Part shown: piece by piece, positions 22,813 to 32,228 of the stretch | How the letters are laid out: the number at the start of each line of letters is the position of its first letter | Position numbering within the stretch: position 1 is the first letter of the stretch | Assembly (NCBI GenBank): GCA_963666505.2 | Contig: CAXXXL010000003.1 | Location: 1-64,000, forward strand | Reading direction: 5' to 3' | Length of the DNA stretch: 64,000 bases | Source: JABGQS01 sp963666505 | GTDB taxonomy: Bacteria; Bacillota; Clostridia; Christensenellales; SZUA-584 | Program-made: the position numbers and the translations under genes | Notes under the pieces: model-generated | Told to the model about the DNA's origin: nothing | Seen by the model: only the letters and a program-made list of their open reading frames with translations | Databases searched by the model: none

Positions 22813-24819
22813 TTATTCAAGCGGTCTTTGCTTTGTCCTGTCCTCATCATCAAACGCAAACTCCGCACCGTCTTTTGGTTCCTTTGTTTCCTTTTCAGGC
22901 GTCTTCTGCGTATCTTCGCCCGGTTTTTCTTCCGGCTTTTCCTCCGGCTTTTTTTCTTTCTTTTTCATAGGCGGAAGCGTCTTTCCTTCAAACAGGAGGA
23001 TGAACTCATCTCCGTCGATACGCTCACGTTCCATAAGAACTGCAGTTATGCTATGCAAAAGCGCTTCATTCTCTTTTAATATGTTTTCCGCTTTCTTATA
23101 AGCTTCGTCTAATATCCGTCTTACTTCCTGATCGACTTTGAAGGCCAGCTCATCAGAATAATTCTGAGTATGTCCAATCTCTTTCCCAAGGAACAACTCC
23201 TGGCTTCCGCCGAGGAACACCGGTCCGATCTCTTCGCTCATGCCGTATTTTATAACCATGTTCCTTGCAACTTCAGATGCTCTTTGCAGATCGCTGATAG
23301 CTCCGGTGCTGATGTCTCCCAGCACAAGCGCTTCGGCAGCTCTGCCGCCCAGCATCATAGTTATCTCTGCAAGAAGTTTGCTTTTGAAAACGTGCATAGC
23401 ATCGTCTTCCGGCAGTGTCAGCGTATATCCTGCCGCCATGCCTCTGGGAATTATAGATACCTCGTGTACGTTGTCACACTCCGGCTGTACTTTAGCGCAT
23501 ATAGCATGACCCACTTCGTGATATGCAGTGCACCTTTTATCTTTTTCAGTGATTATCCTGCTCTTTTTCTGCGGTCCAGCAATAACTCTTGTAATAGCCT
23601 CTTCTATTTCCGTCATGCCTATCTTTAGCTTCTTTGCCCTCGCCGTAAGTATTGCAGCTTCATTGAGCACGTTCTCTAAGTCTGCACCTATAAACCCAGG
23701 CGTCCTCTTTGCAAGCACCGCAAGCTCAACGTCTTCGTCAAAAGGCTTGCCTTTAGAATGCACTTTTAATATTTCTTCCCTTCCCTTAACGTCAGGGTAG
23801 TTAACAACTATCTGTCTGTCAAACCTGCCCGGTCTAAGAAGCGCAGGGTCTAGGATGTCTTTTCTGTTGGTAGCCGCAAGTATTATAATACCCTCGTTTA
23901 CCTGGAAACCGTCCATCTCAACAAGAAGCTGATTGAGCGTTTGCTCTCTCTCATCGTGACCGCCGCCCATGCCGCTTCCACGCTGACGCCCTACGGCGTC
24001 TATCTCGTCAATGAACAGTATGCACGGAGAATTTTTCTTTGCATTCTCGAACATATCACGAACACGTGATGCGCCAACGCCTACGAACATCTCAACGAAG
24101 TCTGAGCCGCTGATAGAGAAAAACGGAACGCCCGCTTCTCCTGCAACAGCCTTTGCAAGCAGCGTCTTGCCGCCGCCCGGAGGCCCAACAAGCAGTACGC
24201 CTTTTGGTATCCTTGCCCCAAGGTCTATAAAACGCTTGGGGCTTTTAAGGAAATCTACTATTTCCCTTAGTTCCTCTTTTTCTTCGTCTGCACCCGCAAC
24301 GTCTGCAAATGTCTTCTTGTTCTTGTTGCCTACCTGCATGCGTGCCCTGGACTTGCCAAAAGACATCGCTTTGTTTCCGCTGCCCTGCTGCTGCCTCATT
24401 ATATATATGAAGACAACTGCTATAAGGCCTATAGACAATAGATACGGCCAAGACGTTGCAAGGAAGCCCGGTTCAGGCGTAGGGTTGTTTTTATGTGGTA
24501 TAGCCACACCACCGTAAAGCTCCATATCGCTGCTGAATTTATCAAAATCCGGAACGTACAGATAATAATCATATTCGCCCGGGAATTTATCCAGAGCCAC
24601 CTGTGTGTCAGTTTTCACTGCATAAAGGTCATAACCGTTAAGGGTATCACCAAATGTTTCATACCTTAATATATTTCCTGCCTGCACTTCGTTCATGAAA
24701 GCATCATAATCTATTTCACGCTCGTCCACTCCGGTATCAGAAGTAAGCCAGCTTATGAGCAGTATAATCAGTACAAATCCAATGATATATATCAGCGGTC
24801 CACGTGCTGATTTTTTCAA
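22813..24819 (-). CDS. ftsH: ATP-dependent zinc metalloprotease FtsH
   Basis: A 668-residue membrane-anchored AAA protease that degrades misfolded and short-lived membrane proteins. Two transmembrane helices (about residues 7-23 and 128-144) flank a periplasmic-side domain. The AAA module has Walker A GPPGGGKTLLAKA, Walker B ILFIDEID and the second region of homology ATNRKDILDPALLRPGRFD; the protease has HEVGH. The Walker A has Gly where most FtsH proteins have Thr (GPPGTGKT). The C-terminal 45 residues are Lys/Glu/Pro-rich and disordered. hpt and tilS precede it in the same direction, the usual Bacillota arrangement. Confidence 0.96.
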   Translation of the reverse strand: MKKSARGPLIYIIGFVLIILLISWLTSDTGVDEREIDYDAFMNEVQAGNILRYETFGDTLNGYDLYAVKTDTQVALDKFPGEYDYYLYVPDFDKFSSDMELYGGVAIPHKNNPTPEPGFLATSWPYLLSIGLIAVVFIYIMRQQQGSGNKAMSFGKSRARMQVGNKNKKTFADVAGADEEKEELREIVDFLKSPKRFIDLGARIPKGVLLVGPPGGGKTLLAKAVAGEAGVPFFSISGSDFVEMFVGVGASRVRDMFENAKKNSPCILFIDEIDAVGRQRGSGMGGGHDEREQTLNQLLVEMDGFQVNEGIIILAATNRKDILDPALLRPGRFDRQIVVNYPDVKGREEILKVHSKGKPFDEDVELAVLAKRTPGFIGADLENVLNEAAILTARAKKLKIGMTEIEEAITRVIAGPQKKSRIITEKDKRCTAYHEVGHAICAKVQPECDNVHEVSIIPRGMAAGYTLTLPEDDAMHVFKSKLLAEITMMLGGRAAEALVLGDISTGAISDLQRASEVARNMVIKYGMSEEIGPVFLGGSQELFLGKEIGHTQNYSDELAFKVDQEVRRILDEAYKKAENILKENEALLHSITAVLMERERIDGDEFILLFEGKTLPPMKKKEKKPEEKPEEKPGEDTQKTPEKETKEPKDGAEFAFDDEDRTKQRPLE

Positions 24820-24915
24820 ATCGCTATCCTCCTAGGTTACTTTAATTGCCATTCTATCATAACTGTTTTGCCTTTTCAATTGATAGGCTGTAAACATAAT
24901 TTGAACAAACAGCGT

Positions 24916-25452
24916 CTATTTATACACTTCTTCTTTAAGTTCTCCGATAAACTTCAAATTACGATAGTTTTCGGCATAGTCAAGGCCATATCCTACTATA
25001 AAAACATCCGGCACATCAAAGCCAACGTAATCGGCCTCAAAATCGACTTTTCTTCTCTCTTTTTTATCAAAAAGGCAGCAGGTCTTGAGTGACTTAGGGT
25101 TCCTTGACTTCAGCGTCTTTGTCAGATACTGCAGAGTCAGCCCGGAGTCCACTATATCCTCTACTATTATTACGTTCTTTCCCGATATGTCCTCTTCAAG
25201 GTCGTGCTGTATACGAACAACACCGCTAGACTGCGAAGATGCGCCATAGCTCGACACAGCCATAAAGTTCATATGCACCGGCATGTCCATCTCTCGCACA
25301 AGGTCTGCATAGAACATGACCGCCCCACGCAGCACACCCACCATCAGAAGGTCTTCGCCCTTAAAATCGGCTTCAATTTCCTTGGCCAGCTCATGCACTC
25401 TTTTTGTTATGACATCTTCGGTATACAACACTCTTTCAATATCGTTTTTCAC
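24916..25452 (-). CDS. hpt: Hypoxanthine phosphoribosyltransferase
   Basis: The 178-residue enzyme converts hypoxanthine (and guanine) to nucleotides using PRPP. The PRPP loop VIIVEDIVDSGLTLQYL, the flexible loop MAVSSYGASSQSSG and the N-terminal VGVLRGAVMF are present. It overlaps the tilS stop by four bases, so the two are translationally coupled, and ftsH follows. Confidence 0.95.
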   Translation of the reverse strand: MKNDIERVLYTEDVITKRVHELAKEIEADFKGEDLLMVGVLRGAVMFYADLVREMDMPVHMNFMAVSSYGASSQSSGVVRIQHDLEEDISGKNVIIVEDIVDSGLTLQYLTKTLKSRNPKSLKTCCLFDKKERRKVDFEADYVGFDVPDVFIVGYGLDYAENYRNLKFIGELKEEVYK

Positions 25453-26780
25453 CGCTGCTTCCCCCGATACTTTATTTTAATTATACTGCTTGTCTCTCTC
25501 ACTTTAGAGCTCTGTGACACGCCGACTCCTACGACCCAAAAAACTTCGTTCCCTTTCGCCATCACGACAAGCCCGTCACGTTTTTTCAACGGTACTTTCC
25601 TGTCGGCAAGATAGTCCGAAAGCCTCTTTTTGCCTTCCATACCCAAAGGAACGATAAAGTCGCCTTCCTGCCTATGCCGCAAAACGCTGTCCTTCACGAT
25701 GCATGCATCGAAATACTCCACTCCGCTTGAAAACTTTGGTTTCACACCCGGCAACAAGTTTGAGATGTCAAACACCATCCCTGCGATCTCATAGCAGCCT
25801 TCCTCCGGAAGCGCTACTAAGCTATAATTATACAGCTTATCCGGGCTTTTGCCAATAATAAGTTTACCATATGCTACCGATGCGAACAGCCCGTATTTTA
25901 AGTCCACCGTTTTTCCGCTGATACCTTTGTCCGTAAGCTCCAGTATACTGTCTATGTGCACATTCTCTACGTCCACTAAATCAAAGCTGTCTGCAATCGC
26001 CCGCCTTAAAATTCGCTTTCTAATTGCCATCTGCTGGTTGCTTAGTATATCGATATCTATACTCACTTCACCGTCGCCGCTCTCAATACAATTGAGGCTG
26101 TTTACAACTGCTTGCAGCGCTTGTTCATCCTCTTTTAGCAGCCCCGCAGTTCTTGCGATGTTGCGCACTGCCGCCTCGTTTATCTCACGCAGCCCCGGCA
26201 ATATCTTCTTCCTTATATAGTTCCTCGTATAAGATATATCGTAATTAGTTGAATCTTCTACATATTGTACATCGTTCGCTTTGGCATACTCCTCAATCTC
26301 GCTGCGGCTTACCCCCAGCATCGGGCGGATATACCTGCCCCTTTTCCCGGGTATGCCGCCAAGGCCTTTAAGCCCGCTGCCACGCACGAGGTTCATTATC
26401 ACCGTCTCGGCAAGGTCGTCCATGTGGTGCGCCGTCGCTATCAGCCGCTGCGGTGCGCTGTCCAGGAATTCATATCTTGCTTTCCTTGCCGCCGTTTCCA
26501 CAGACACACCCCACTCTTCAGCAAGCTGCGGCACATCTGCCCTCTTGACCACGCACTCTATACCAAGCCGCCTGCACTGCGCTTCAACGAAATCCATGTC
26601 TCCCTTGCTCTCACCGCCACGTATGCCGTGCTCCATATGATATACGGTGACTGGGATATCAAGGCGAAGCAAACAGTGCAGCAGCGCCATAGAATCCACG
26701 CCGCCGCTGACGGCAACTCCCAGTGTTTCGCCGGGCTTTAAGCCAAGCTCAATAAGTTTTTGTTTTATCACGGTTTCCAT
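25449..26780 (-). CDS. tilS: tRNA(Ile)-lysidine synthase
   Basis: This enzyme modifies C34 of the tRNA-Ile CAU anticodon to lysidine and is essential for AUA decoding. The ATP PP-loop is GVAVSGGVDSMALLH, with TAHHMDDLAETVIMNL and the YIRPMLGVSRSEIEEYA region further on, and a C-terminal TilS domain. The ATG at 26780 puts the PP-loop at the usual distance of about 24 residues from the start; a TTG at 26816 is also in frame. It lies between mnmG and hpt. Confidence 0.93.
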   Translation of the reverse strand: METVIKQKLIELGLKPGETLGVAVSGGVDSMALLHCLLRLDIPVTVYHMEHGIRGGESKGDMDFVEAQCRRLGIECVVKRADVPQLAEEWGVSVETAARKARYEFLDSAPQRLIATAHHMDDLAETVIMNLVRGSGLKGLGGIPGKRGRYIRPMLGVSRSEIEEYAKANDVQYVEDSTNYDISYTRNYIRKKILPGLREINEAAVRNIARTAGLLKEDEQALQAVVNSLNCIESGDGEVSIDIDILSNQQMAIRKRILRRAIADSFDLVDVENVHIDSILELTDKGISGKTVDLKYGLFASVAYGKLIIGKSPDKLYNYSLVALPEEGCYEIAGMVFDISNLLPGVKPKFSSGVEYFDACIVKDSVLRHRQEGDFIVPLGMEGKKRLSDYLADRKVPLKKRDGLVVMAKGNEVFWVVGVGVSQSSKVRETSSIIKIKYRGKQR

Positions 26781-26827
26781 AATCAATATTCTATCAGCTA
26801 TCTTTTGCTTAATCAACGAACAGCCCT

Positions 26828-28690
26828 TTATGACTGTTTCTTTCCGGAACTAAAATACACCGTCAGCACGGATATGTCCGCAGGCGAAACGCCGGATATC
26901 CTGCTTGCCTGCCCCACGGTTTCGGGACCAACTTGCGTAAGCTTTGCCGCCGCCTCCAGCCGCAGCCCTTTTATCTGTTTATAATCAAAGCCAGCAGGCA
27001 GCTTCCTTTTCTCCAGTGAAGCGAACCTGCCCACCTGCTTATGCTGCTTTTCTATATATCCGCTGTATCTTATCTGCGTTTGTACAGAGAACTGCACATC
27101 CGGCTCCAGCTCTGCTCCGCATATTGGCTTTATATCGTCATAGCTTATACCCTGTCTCATCAGAAGTTTATCGGCTTTTACCGGCGCTCCGAGCTCCTGC
27201 ATGCCTTTTGATGCCAGCATACCGTTCGCCTGCTGCGGGCTGACGTTGGTTTTGGAAAGACGCTTTACTTCCTTTTCTATAGCTTCCCGCTTTTTCATGA
27301 ACATATCATATCTCTCGTCGGTCACAAGCCCGACACGCCTGCCCATTTCCGTCAGACGCAAGTCTGCGTTGTCCTGCCTGAGCAGCAGCCTGTACTCCGC
27401 CCGTGATGTCATCATGCGGTATGGCTCTATAGTGCCTTTGGTTACAAGGTCGTCTATCAGCACTCCGGCATATGCATCGCTGCGAGAAAGTATCAGCGGC
27501 TCTTCGCCCTTAAGATACTGCACGGCGTTGATCCCTGCGACCAGCCCTTGGGCTGCCGCTTCTTCATAGCCGGAAGTCCCGTTTATCTGCCCGGCGCAGA
27601 ACAGGCCGTCAATGCCCTTTATCTCCAGCGAGGCTTTAAGCTGCGTCGGCTCTATGCAGTCATACTCTATAGCATAAGCTGTACGCATAAACACTGCGTT
27701 CTCCAGCCCCGGCACAGTCGCATACATAGCTTTCTGCACTTCCTCCGGCAGAGAGCTGCTCATACCCTGGACGTACATCTCGTTCGTCCATATGCCCTCC
27801 GGCTCTATGAATATCTGATGCCGTATCTTGTCCGGAAACTTGACTACCTTGTCTTCTATTGACGGGCAGTACCTTGGGCCGGTGCCGTCAATCTTGCCAC
27901 TGTATAGCGGACTTCTGCCAATGTTGTCTCGTATTATCTGGTGCGTTTTTTCATTAGTATATGTCAGATAACACGGGTACTGCTCTCTGCCAACATTCTT
28001 CGACATAAACGAGAAATACTGCGGCTGCTCGTCTCCGTCCTGCACTTGCATCTTTGAAAGGTCGAGCGTACGCTTGTCCACCCTTGCCGGCGTCCCTGTC
28101 TTGAACCGCTGTATCTTCAGCCCAAGCTCGGTTAAATTAAAATTGTCCGCACCGAAAAGCCCGGACGGCCCAGCCTTTTCGCTGTGCTCTCCTATTATAA
28201 TGCGGCTCTTTAGATACACTCCTGTGCATAGCACTACCGTATCCGTTTGGTATATAGCATCCAGCGTCGTCCTCACGCCTGTAACTTTTCCGCCGCTGAC
28301 CTGCACACCGCTGACTTCGGCAGTTGCTATGTGCAGGTTATCCGTGTTCTCCAGCGTCCACTTCATGTTCTGTTGATAAAGCTTCTTGTCCTGCTGAGAT
28401 CGCAGACTCTGCACCGCAGCGCCTTTGGAAGTGTTGAGCATCTTTATCTGCATATACGCCGAGTCTGCACACAGACCCATCTGTCCGCCAAGCGCATCCA
28501 CTTCACGCACAAGATGCCCTTTGCTTGTTCCGCCAATCGATGGATTGCACGCCATCAGCGCAATGCCGTCAAGGTTGAGCGTCAATAGCAGCGTCTTTTT
28601 GCCCATGCGTGCGCCGGCAAGCGCAGCCTCGCACCCGGCGTGCCCAGCCCCAACTACTACTATTTCATATTTTCCAGCATTATAACTCAT
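26828..28690 (-). CDS. mnmG: tRNA uridine-34 carboxymethylaminomethyl modification protein MnmG
   Basis: The 620-residue FAD enzyme works with MnmE to install cmnm5 on wobble uridine. N-terminal FAD motif VVVGAGHAGCEAALAGARMG, ACNPSIGG, the GIA motif GTSGYEEAAAQGL, and the C-terminal helical domain YSGYIEKQ with KLTQVGPETVGQASRISGV-type ending are all seen. It starts directly after the mnmE stop with no gap. Confidence 0.97.
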   Translation of the reverse strand: MSYNAGKYEIVVVGAGHAGCEAALAGARMGKKTLLLTLNLDGIALMACNPSIGGTSKGHLVREVDALGGQMGLCADSAYMQIKMLNTSKGAAVQSLRSQQDKKLYQQNMKWTLENTDNLHIATAEVSGVQVSGGKVTGVRTTLDAIYQTDTVVLCTGVYLKSRIIIGEHSEKAGPSGLFGADNFNLTELGLKIQRFKTGTPARVDKRTLDLSKMQVQDGDEQPQYFSFMSKNVGREQYPCYLTYTNEKTHQIIRDNIGRSPLYSGKIDGTGPRYCPSIEDKVVKFPDKIRHQIFIEPEGIWTNEMYVQGMSSSLPEEVQKAMYATVPGLENAVFMRTAYAIEYDCIEPTQLKASLEIKGIDGLFCAGQINGTSGYEEAAAQGLVAGINAVQYLKGEEPLILSRSDAYAGVLIDDLVTKGTIEPYRMMTSRAEYRLLLRQDNADLRLTEMGRRVGLVTDERYDMFMKKREAIEKEVKRLSKTNVSPQQANGMLASKGMQELGAPVKADKLLMRQGISYDDIKPICGAELEPDVQFSVQTQIRYSGYIEKQHKQVGRFASLEKRKLPAGFDYKQIKGLRLEAAAKLTQVGPETVGQASRISGVSPADISVLTVYFSSGKKQS

Positions 28691-30037
28691 TTATTTCCCC
28701 AGACAGAACTTATCAAATATATTATCAATTATCTCCTGCGTCACCGTGACTCCTGTGATCTCGCCAAGAGCGTCCCATGCTTCCTTTATATCTATAGTCA
28801 CGCAGTCAAGGTCAGCTTCGTCAAAAGCTTCCATCGCGCTCTCAAGACTTGTCTTTGCATGCCCGAGTATACTTGCGTGCCTCTCGTTCGTTATTACTAC
28901 ATCCTGCGTTTCCATGATCTCCGGCGGATCGATAGCTCCGAGTACTGCATCCGCTCCCTTGCCCGAAACCGCACACACGCTTATCACTTTCCTACCCAGT
29001 TTCTCCCGCACCTGCTCCTGCGTTATTTTTTGCTCTAAATCGCTCTTGTTAATAAGGACCACTGTGTTTTCCCCCAGCGACTCAAACACGTGCATGTCCT
29101 CGTTCGTTATTCCTTCCGAGCCATCTACAACAAAAAAGGTTAGGTCGGCCTTTCCGGCTGCGGCTCGTGCACGCTCTATGCCTATGTGCTCCGCTTCGTC
29201 CTGTCCGTGCCTTATGCCTGCCGTGTCCATCAGGCGTATTAGCACACCGTTTTTGATGAACGTATCGTCCACAGTATCTCTTGTCGTGCCCGGCATTGCT
29301 GTGACTATCGCACGCTCTTTTTCCAGCAGCATATTGAAAAGAGATGATTTGCCTACGTTGGGCTTTCCCGCTATTACGACGTTATACCCTTCTCGAAGCA
29401 TCCGCCCCGATTCAAACGTATCGGCAGTTTTGCGTATCCTTGCAAGAGCTTCCGTCAGCAGCGGCATAGCATCTCGTTTTATATCCGCTTCTATATCCTC
29501 TTCAGGATACTCTATCCCCGCTTCTATAATAGACAGAGCATCTGTGAGCAGCTTCTGAACTGCTGATATCCGCTCGAACAAACCGCCCTCTAGCTGCCGC
29601 AGAGCAGCGCTTGCCCCGGCAGAGCTTGTCGCTTCGATGAGCTCCATAACAGCGCCCGCAGCAGACAAGTCCATCTTTCCGTTCAGAAAAGCACGCTTTG
29701 TGAACTCACCCGGCTGTGCTATCCTAGCGCCTGTTTTAGCGAGCGCCTGCAGCACTCCGGCTATGCTCACCCTGCCGCCGTGGCAGTGTATCTCCGCCAT
29801 GTCTTCCCCGGTGTATGACTTTGGCGCAGCAAACTTTACAGCCATTACATCATCTGCATCTCTGCTCTGCTTGATTACTCTGCCGTGCGTCAGCATCCCG
29901 GGCATAAGTTTCGCCGCATCGCCTGAAAACACAGCATTTAAAACAGCGTGCGCATCTTTTCCCGATATCCTTATTACGCTTATCGCACCGCCGCTTGGTG
30001 TTGACGGCGCATATATCGTGTCTTTATCAAAATCCAT
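28691..30037 (-). CDS. mnmE: tRNA modification GTPase MnmE
   Basis: The 448-residue GTPase has an N-terminal formyl-THF binding domain (DTIYAPSTPSGGAISVIRISG), a G domain with GKPNVGKSSLFN, DTAGIR and NKSD, and the C-terminal CLGK motif required for catalysis. It acts with MnmG. The ATG at 30037 is chosen because GGAG lies eight bases upstream and the protein then begins at the usual point; the frame is open to 30112. The two genes are fused in order mnmE-mnmG. Unlike the classical layout, rsmG does not follow. Confidence 0.97.
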   Translation of the reverse strand: MDFDKDTIYAPSTPSGGAISVIRISGKDAHAVLNAVFSGDAAKLMPGMLTHGRVIKQSRDADDVMAVKFAAPKSYTGEDMAEIHCHGGRVSIAGVLQALAKTGARIAQPGEFTKRAFLNGKMDLSAAGAVMELIEATSSAGASAALRQLEGGLFERISAVQKLLTDALSIIEAGIEYPEEDIEADIKRDAMPLLTEALARIRKTADTFESGRMLREGYNVVIAGKPNVGKSSLFNMLLEKERAIVTAMPGTTRDTVDDTFIKNGVLIRLMDTAGIRHGQDEAEHIGIERARAAAGKADLTFFVVDGSEGITNEDMHVFESLGENTVVLINKSDLEQKITQEQVREKLGRKVISVCAVSGKGADAVLGAIDPPEIMETQDVVITNERHASILGHAKTSLESAMEAFDEADLDCVTIDIKEAWDALGEITGVTVTQEIIDNIFDKFCLGK

Positions 30038-30204
30038 TTGTTTCTCCATATAATTAATCAACAAATTATAATACCATATTTCATGTTTTTTGGACATAGC
30101 GGCATAGCGCAAATGATGGCGTTATAAAAGGAGCCCTTCAATTGAGCCCCTTCTATTAGTCAGCTATTGCTCATAGTTTTTATTTTAATGTCTTGGCAGA
30201 ATAA

Positions 30205-30561
30205 CTATTTATTTTCTACAAATTGGATCCTGACACCATTCGGGTCTTCCACAAAGAAAAACGATATATGCGGATTAGGCTCAAACGGCCCTTCGATCTC
30301 TAAGCCCCTTTGCTTAACAAAGCTCATTTTTTCTTCCAAAGAGTCCACTTCAAAGCCAAGCGAAACACCGCCGCCCGTTTGCACTCCTGCACCCTGCCTG
30401 CATACAAGTTCAACCTGCGTTTCCCCCTCGCCTAAGAAAGCAAGCTCTACTCCGGGCCCCGCGGTATATCTTTTGTTCAGCTTTAGCCCTACGATCTGCT
30501 GATAGAACTTCAACGATTCTTCCATATCACTTACCGACATCGTACACCAACAAAATTTCAT
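30205..30561 (-). CDS. VOC-family (glyoxalase-like) protein
   Basis: A 118-residue single VOC domain: FCWCTMSVSDMEESLKFYQQIVG at the start and FFVEDPNGVRIQFVENK at the end, with the metal-site Glu candidates in VELVC and RIQFVE. Such proteins are glyoxalases, dioxygenase-like enzymes or resistance proteins; the substrate is not visible. It differs from the second VOC protein at 45.6 kb. Confidence 0.8.
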   Translation of the reverse strand: MKFCWCTMSVSDMEESLKFYQQIVGLKLNKRYTAGPGVELAFLGEGETQVELVCRQGAGVQTGGGVSLGFEVDSLEEKMSFVKQRGLEIEGPFEPNPHISFFFVEDPNGVRIQFVENK

Positions 30562-31165
30562 AATCTTTTCTCCCTGTATACGGATATAATTTGCTTTTTA
30601 ATCCTGCATTGCATTATACCACGTTTATTATCTCCCTCACAAAATTAGATAGCTTCGATTTTCCTTTTCAGGCTTTTAACAGCCTGTTTTTCTTAATAAC
30701 AACCCCATAAAAACGATACTATGCATAAACTCCCCTATTTAACATCCATGTTATCATCAAAACTTGTGAATTCAAACCGATAATACAGCCGTGTTTTTGA
30801 ATATTTATATGCCTACAAAGAATATTTATTTTTTTAGATATCTAAATTAAACTTCAGAACTTATACAATTAGTCCTTAAAATTGCATATCTTTTTGCCGT
30901 TTATACAAAAAGTTGTCCACGTTATCCACATTGTTGTCCACAAAGGCAGAAAACGGGAGCATTTGGGCAAAAAACAGAGTTCGTTAAATTCCTGCCTTTT
31001 ATATAAAATGTATAAAAAAAATTACATCTGATTTGTCGTCCTAAAAAAATTAATAAATATACATTATTAACACATAAGAGCAGGACAATCCTGCGAAACC
31101 TGTGTTATAATATTCTGTACCAGCACGATGCAGGTATAATAATTTTGTTTTCAGGACGTAGAATA
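30562..31165. other. AT-rich intergenic region with DnaA-box-like sites
   Basis: About 600 bases with long A/T tracts, three same-direction DnaA-box-like 9-mers (30913-30942), and a palindrome GCAGGACAATCCTGC near 31080-31094 that overlaps the region expected for a -35 of a TATAAT at 31106-31111. No gene is seen on either strand. Confidence 0.6.
30913..30942 (+). other. Cluster of three DnaA-box-like 9-mers
   Basis: TTGTCCACG (30913), TTATCCACA (30922, perfect DnaA box) and TTGTCCACA (30934) occur in the same orientation at intervals of 9 and 12 bases, flanked by AT-rich sequence. It could be an origin element or a DnaA-regulated site. dnaA, dnaN and rpmH are not in the window, and gene directions do not diverge here, which argues against a main origin. 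Confidence 0.55.
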
Positions 31166-31321
31166 ATGCAGGAAAAACCATCGAAATTCAAGTTGCTGCT
31201 AGAGCGTGTCCGGGAGGACAAAAACAGCAGCAGTAACAAACAGCTGTGGAAAATCAGGCTTCTGTTCCTTTTGCCCTTCATTATCGCCGCCGCAATATTT
31301 CTGCTTCTTTCGTTAAAATAG
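31166..31321 (+). CDS. Small single-pass membrane protein
   Basis: A 51-residue frame beginning MQEKPSKFKLLLERVRED, followed by a Ser/Asn stretch and a C-terminal hydrophobic helix (LLFLLPFIIAAAIFLLLSLK). The N-terminal half is charged and could be an amphipathic helix. TATAAT boxes lie 30-60 bases upstream; the ribosome site (AGGAC) is modest. A hairpin follows the stop. The function is unknown. Confidence 0.5.
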   Translation: MQEKPSKFKLLLERVREDKNSSSNKQLWKIRLLFLLPFIIAAAIFLLLSLK

Positions 31322-31341
31322 CGCCTCTTTCTAAACCTAAC

Positions 31342-31370
31342 AAAAAAGCCCTCCCGTTTAACGGGAAGGC
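31342..31370 (-). terminator. Terminator of the Zn-phospholipase operon
   Basis: Minus-strand GCCTTCCCGT/ACGGGAGGGC with a TAA loop, followed by T6. It may also stop the converging small gene. Confidence 0.8.
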
Positions 31371-31382
31371 CATAATGCTTTC

Positions 31383-32225
31383 TTATCCTCTTTTGCCCGA
31401 GAAATCAACATCCCCGAACCAAACGGGAAGCTCTTCTGGCTCGCCAGCTTCAAAGAAGCCAAGCGCAAACCTAACCATCTGAACAGCTTCTTCAACGCCT
31501 TTTTTTATCAGCGCCTTCATGCTCTCATACTCCTCTTTAGAAAAAAGCGTATAGCTTATTTTGTCCGGATATTGCAGAGAATGCGTATCAAACTTCAAAA
31601 AGCGGCTTGCAAACCTCAGCGCAATCTTGCCTAGCAGCCGTACATTATTAAGCGACTGTTTTGCAATAGCGTAGTGCCTCTGCGCTTCTCTTACTATCGA
31701 CGGCGTTATTTTTGTATCATAAATTTGCTTTGCTGCGTCACAATACCAGCCGCACACTCCGTCGCCCAGCCTTGAATACATTATCTCTTTCTTAAACTCA
31801 TATTCATCCGCTCTCGTTCCCCACGTCTCCTGCGTTATTATTCTGTCCCACATAAACTCTATTCTGTTGTGCAGCGCACTGTCCTTGCCGGCTTTAGCAT
31901 AAACGAACGGATGTGCATTTTTGTCTATTGCATAGTGTACGACCATGCCTGCCATATATGAAACAAGCTCGTCCCTGTCCTGCCCCGCATAGTTTCTGAC
32001 ATACTCAAGGCCGTGCTCGAAAAGCGCCCTTACATGCTTGCTATGCATGTTGATTCCAAGTGTAAGGCTCAGCGTAGAGTCCCTCCATGGTTGAAAGTTC
32101 CTGAAAAAAAGCACGTCCGGCCCCTGGCTGCCAAGATAAAACGCTTTGTCTTCTTTGATTTTTCCCTGTTCTGTTTTTTCCAGCACACTCTGTGCTGAAA
32201 TCCTGTGTGTCAAATATGCCGGCAT
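31383..32225 (-). CDS. Zinc-dependent phospholipase C-like protein
   Basis: A 280-residue protein matching the zinc-dependent phospholipase C family: PAYLTHRISA at the start, FYLGSQGPDVLFF, INMHSKHV, and YMAGMVVHYAIDKNAHPFVY. The His/Asp set (TH, GPD, MH, HYAIDKNAHP) matches metal-ligand positions. There is no signal peptide, so the protein is likely cytoplasmic. The actual substrate is unknown for this bacterial subgroup. It begins three bases after the tag stop, so both form one operon. Confidence 0.75.
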   Translation of the reverse strand: MPAYLTHRISAQSVLEKTEQGKIKEDKAFYLGSQGPDVLFFRNFQPWRDSTLSLTLGINMHSKHVRALFEHGLEYVRNYAGQDRDELVSYMAGMVVHYAIDKNAHPFVYAKAGKDSALHNRIEFMWDRIITQETWGTRADEYEFKKEIMYSRLGDGVCGWYCDAAKQIYDTKITPSIVREAQRHYAIAKQSLNNVRLLGKIALRFASRFLKFDTHSLQYPDKISYTLFSKEEYESMKALIKKGVEEAVQMVRFALGFFEAGEPEELPVWFGDVDFSGKRG

Positions 32226-32228
32226 CTT

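Noticed and set aside
28746..29558. Plus-strand frame of 270 residues
   Set aside because: It lies opposite mnmE, is Ser/Ala-rich as expected for an antisense frame, and has no ribosome site.
30118..30160. Possible terminator between the VOC gene and mnmE
   Set aside because: The GC-rich blocks are direct rather than inverted repeats and do not form a clear stem.
30913..30942. Calling this the chromosomal origin
   Set aside because: Without dnaA/dnaN, skew data or a strand switch, only a DnaA-box cluster is supported.
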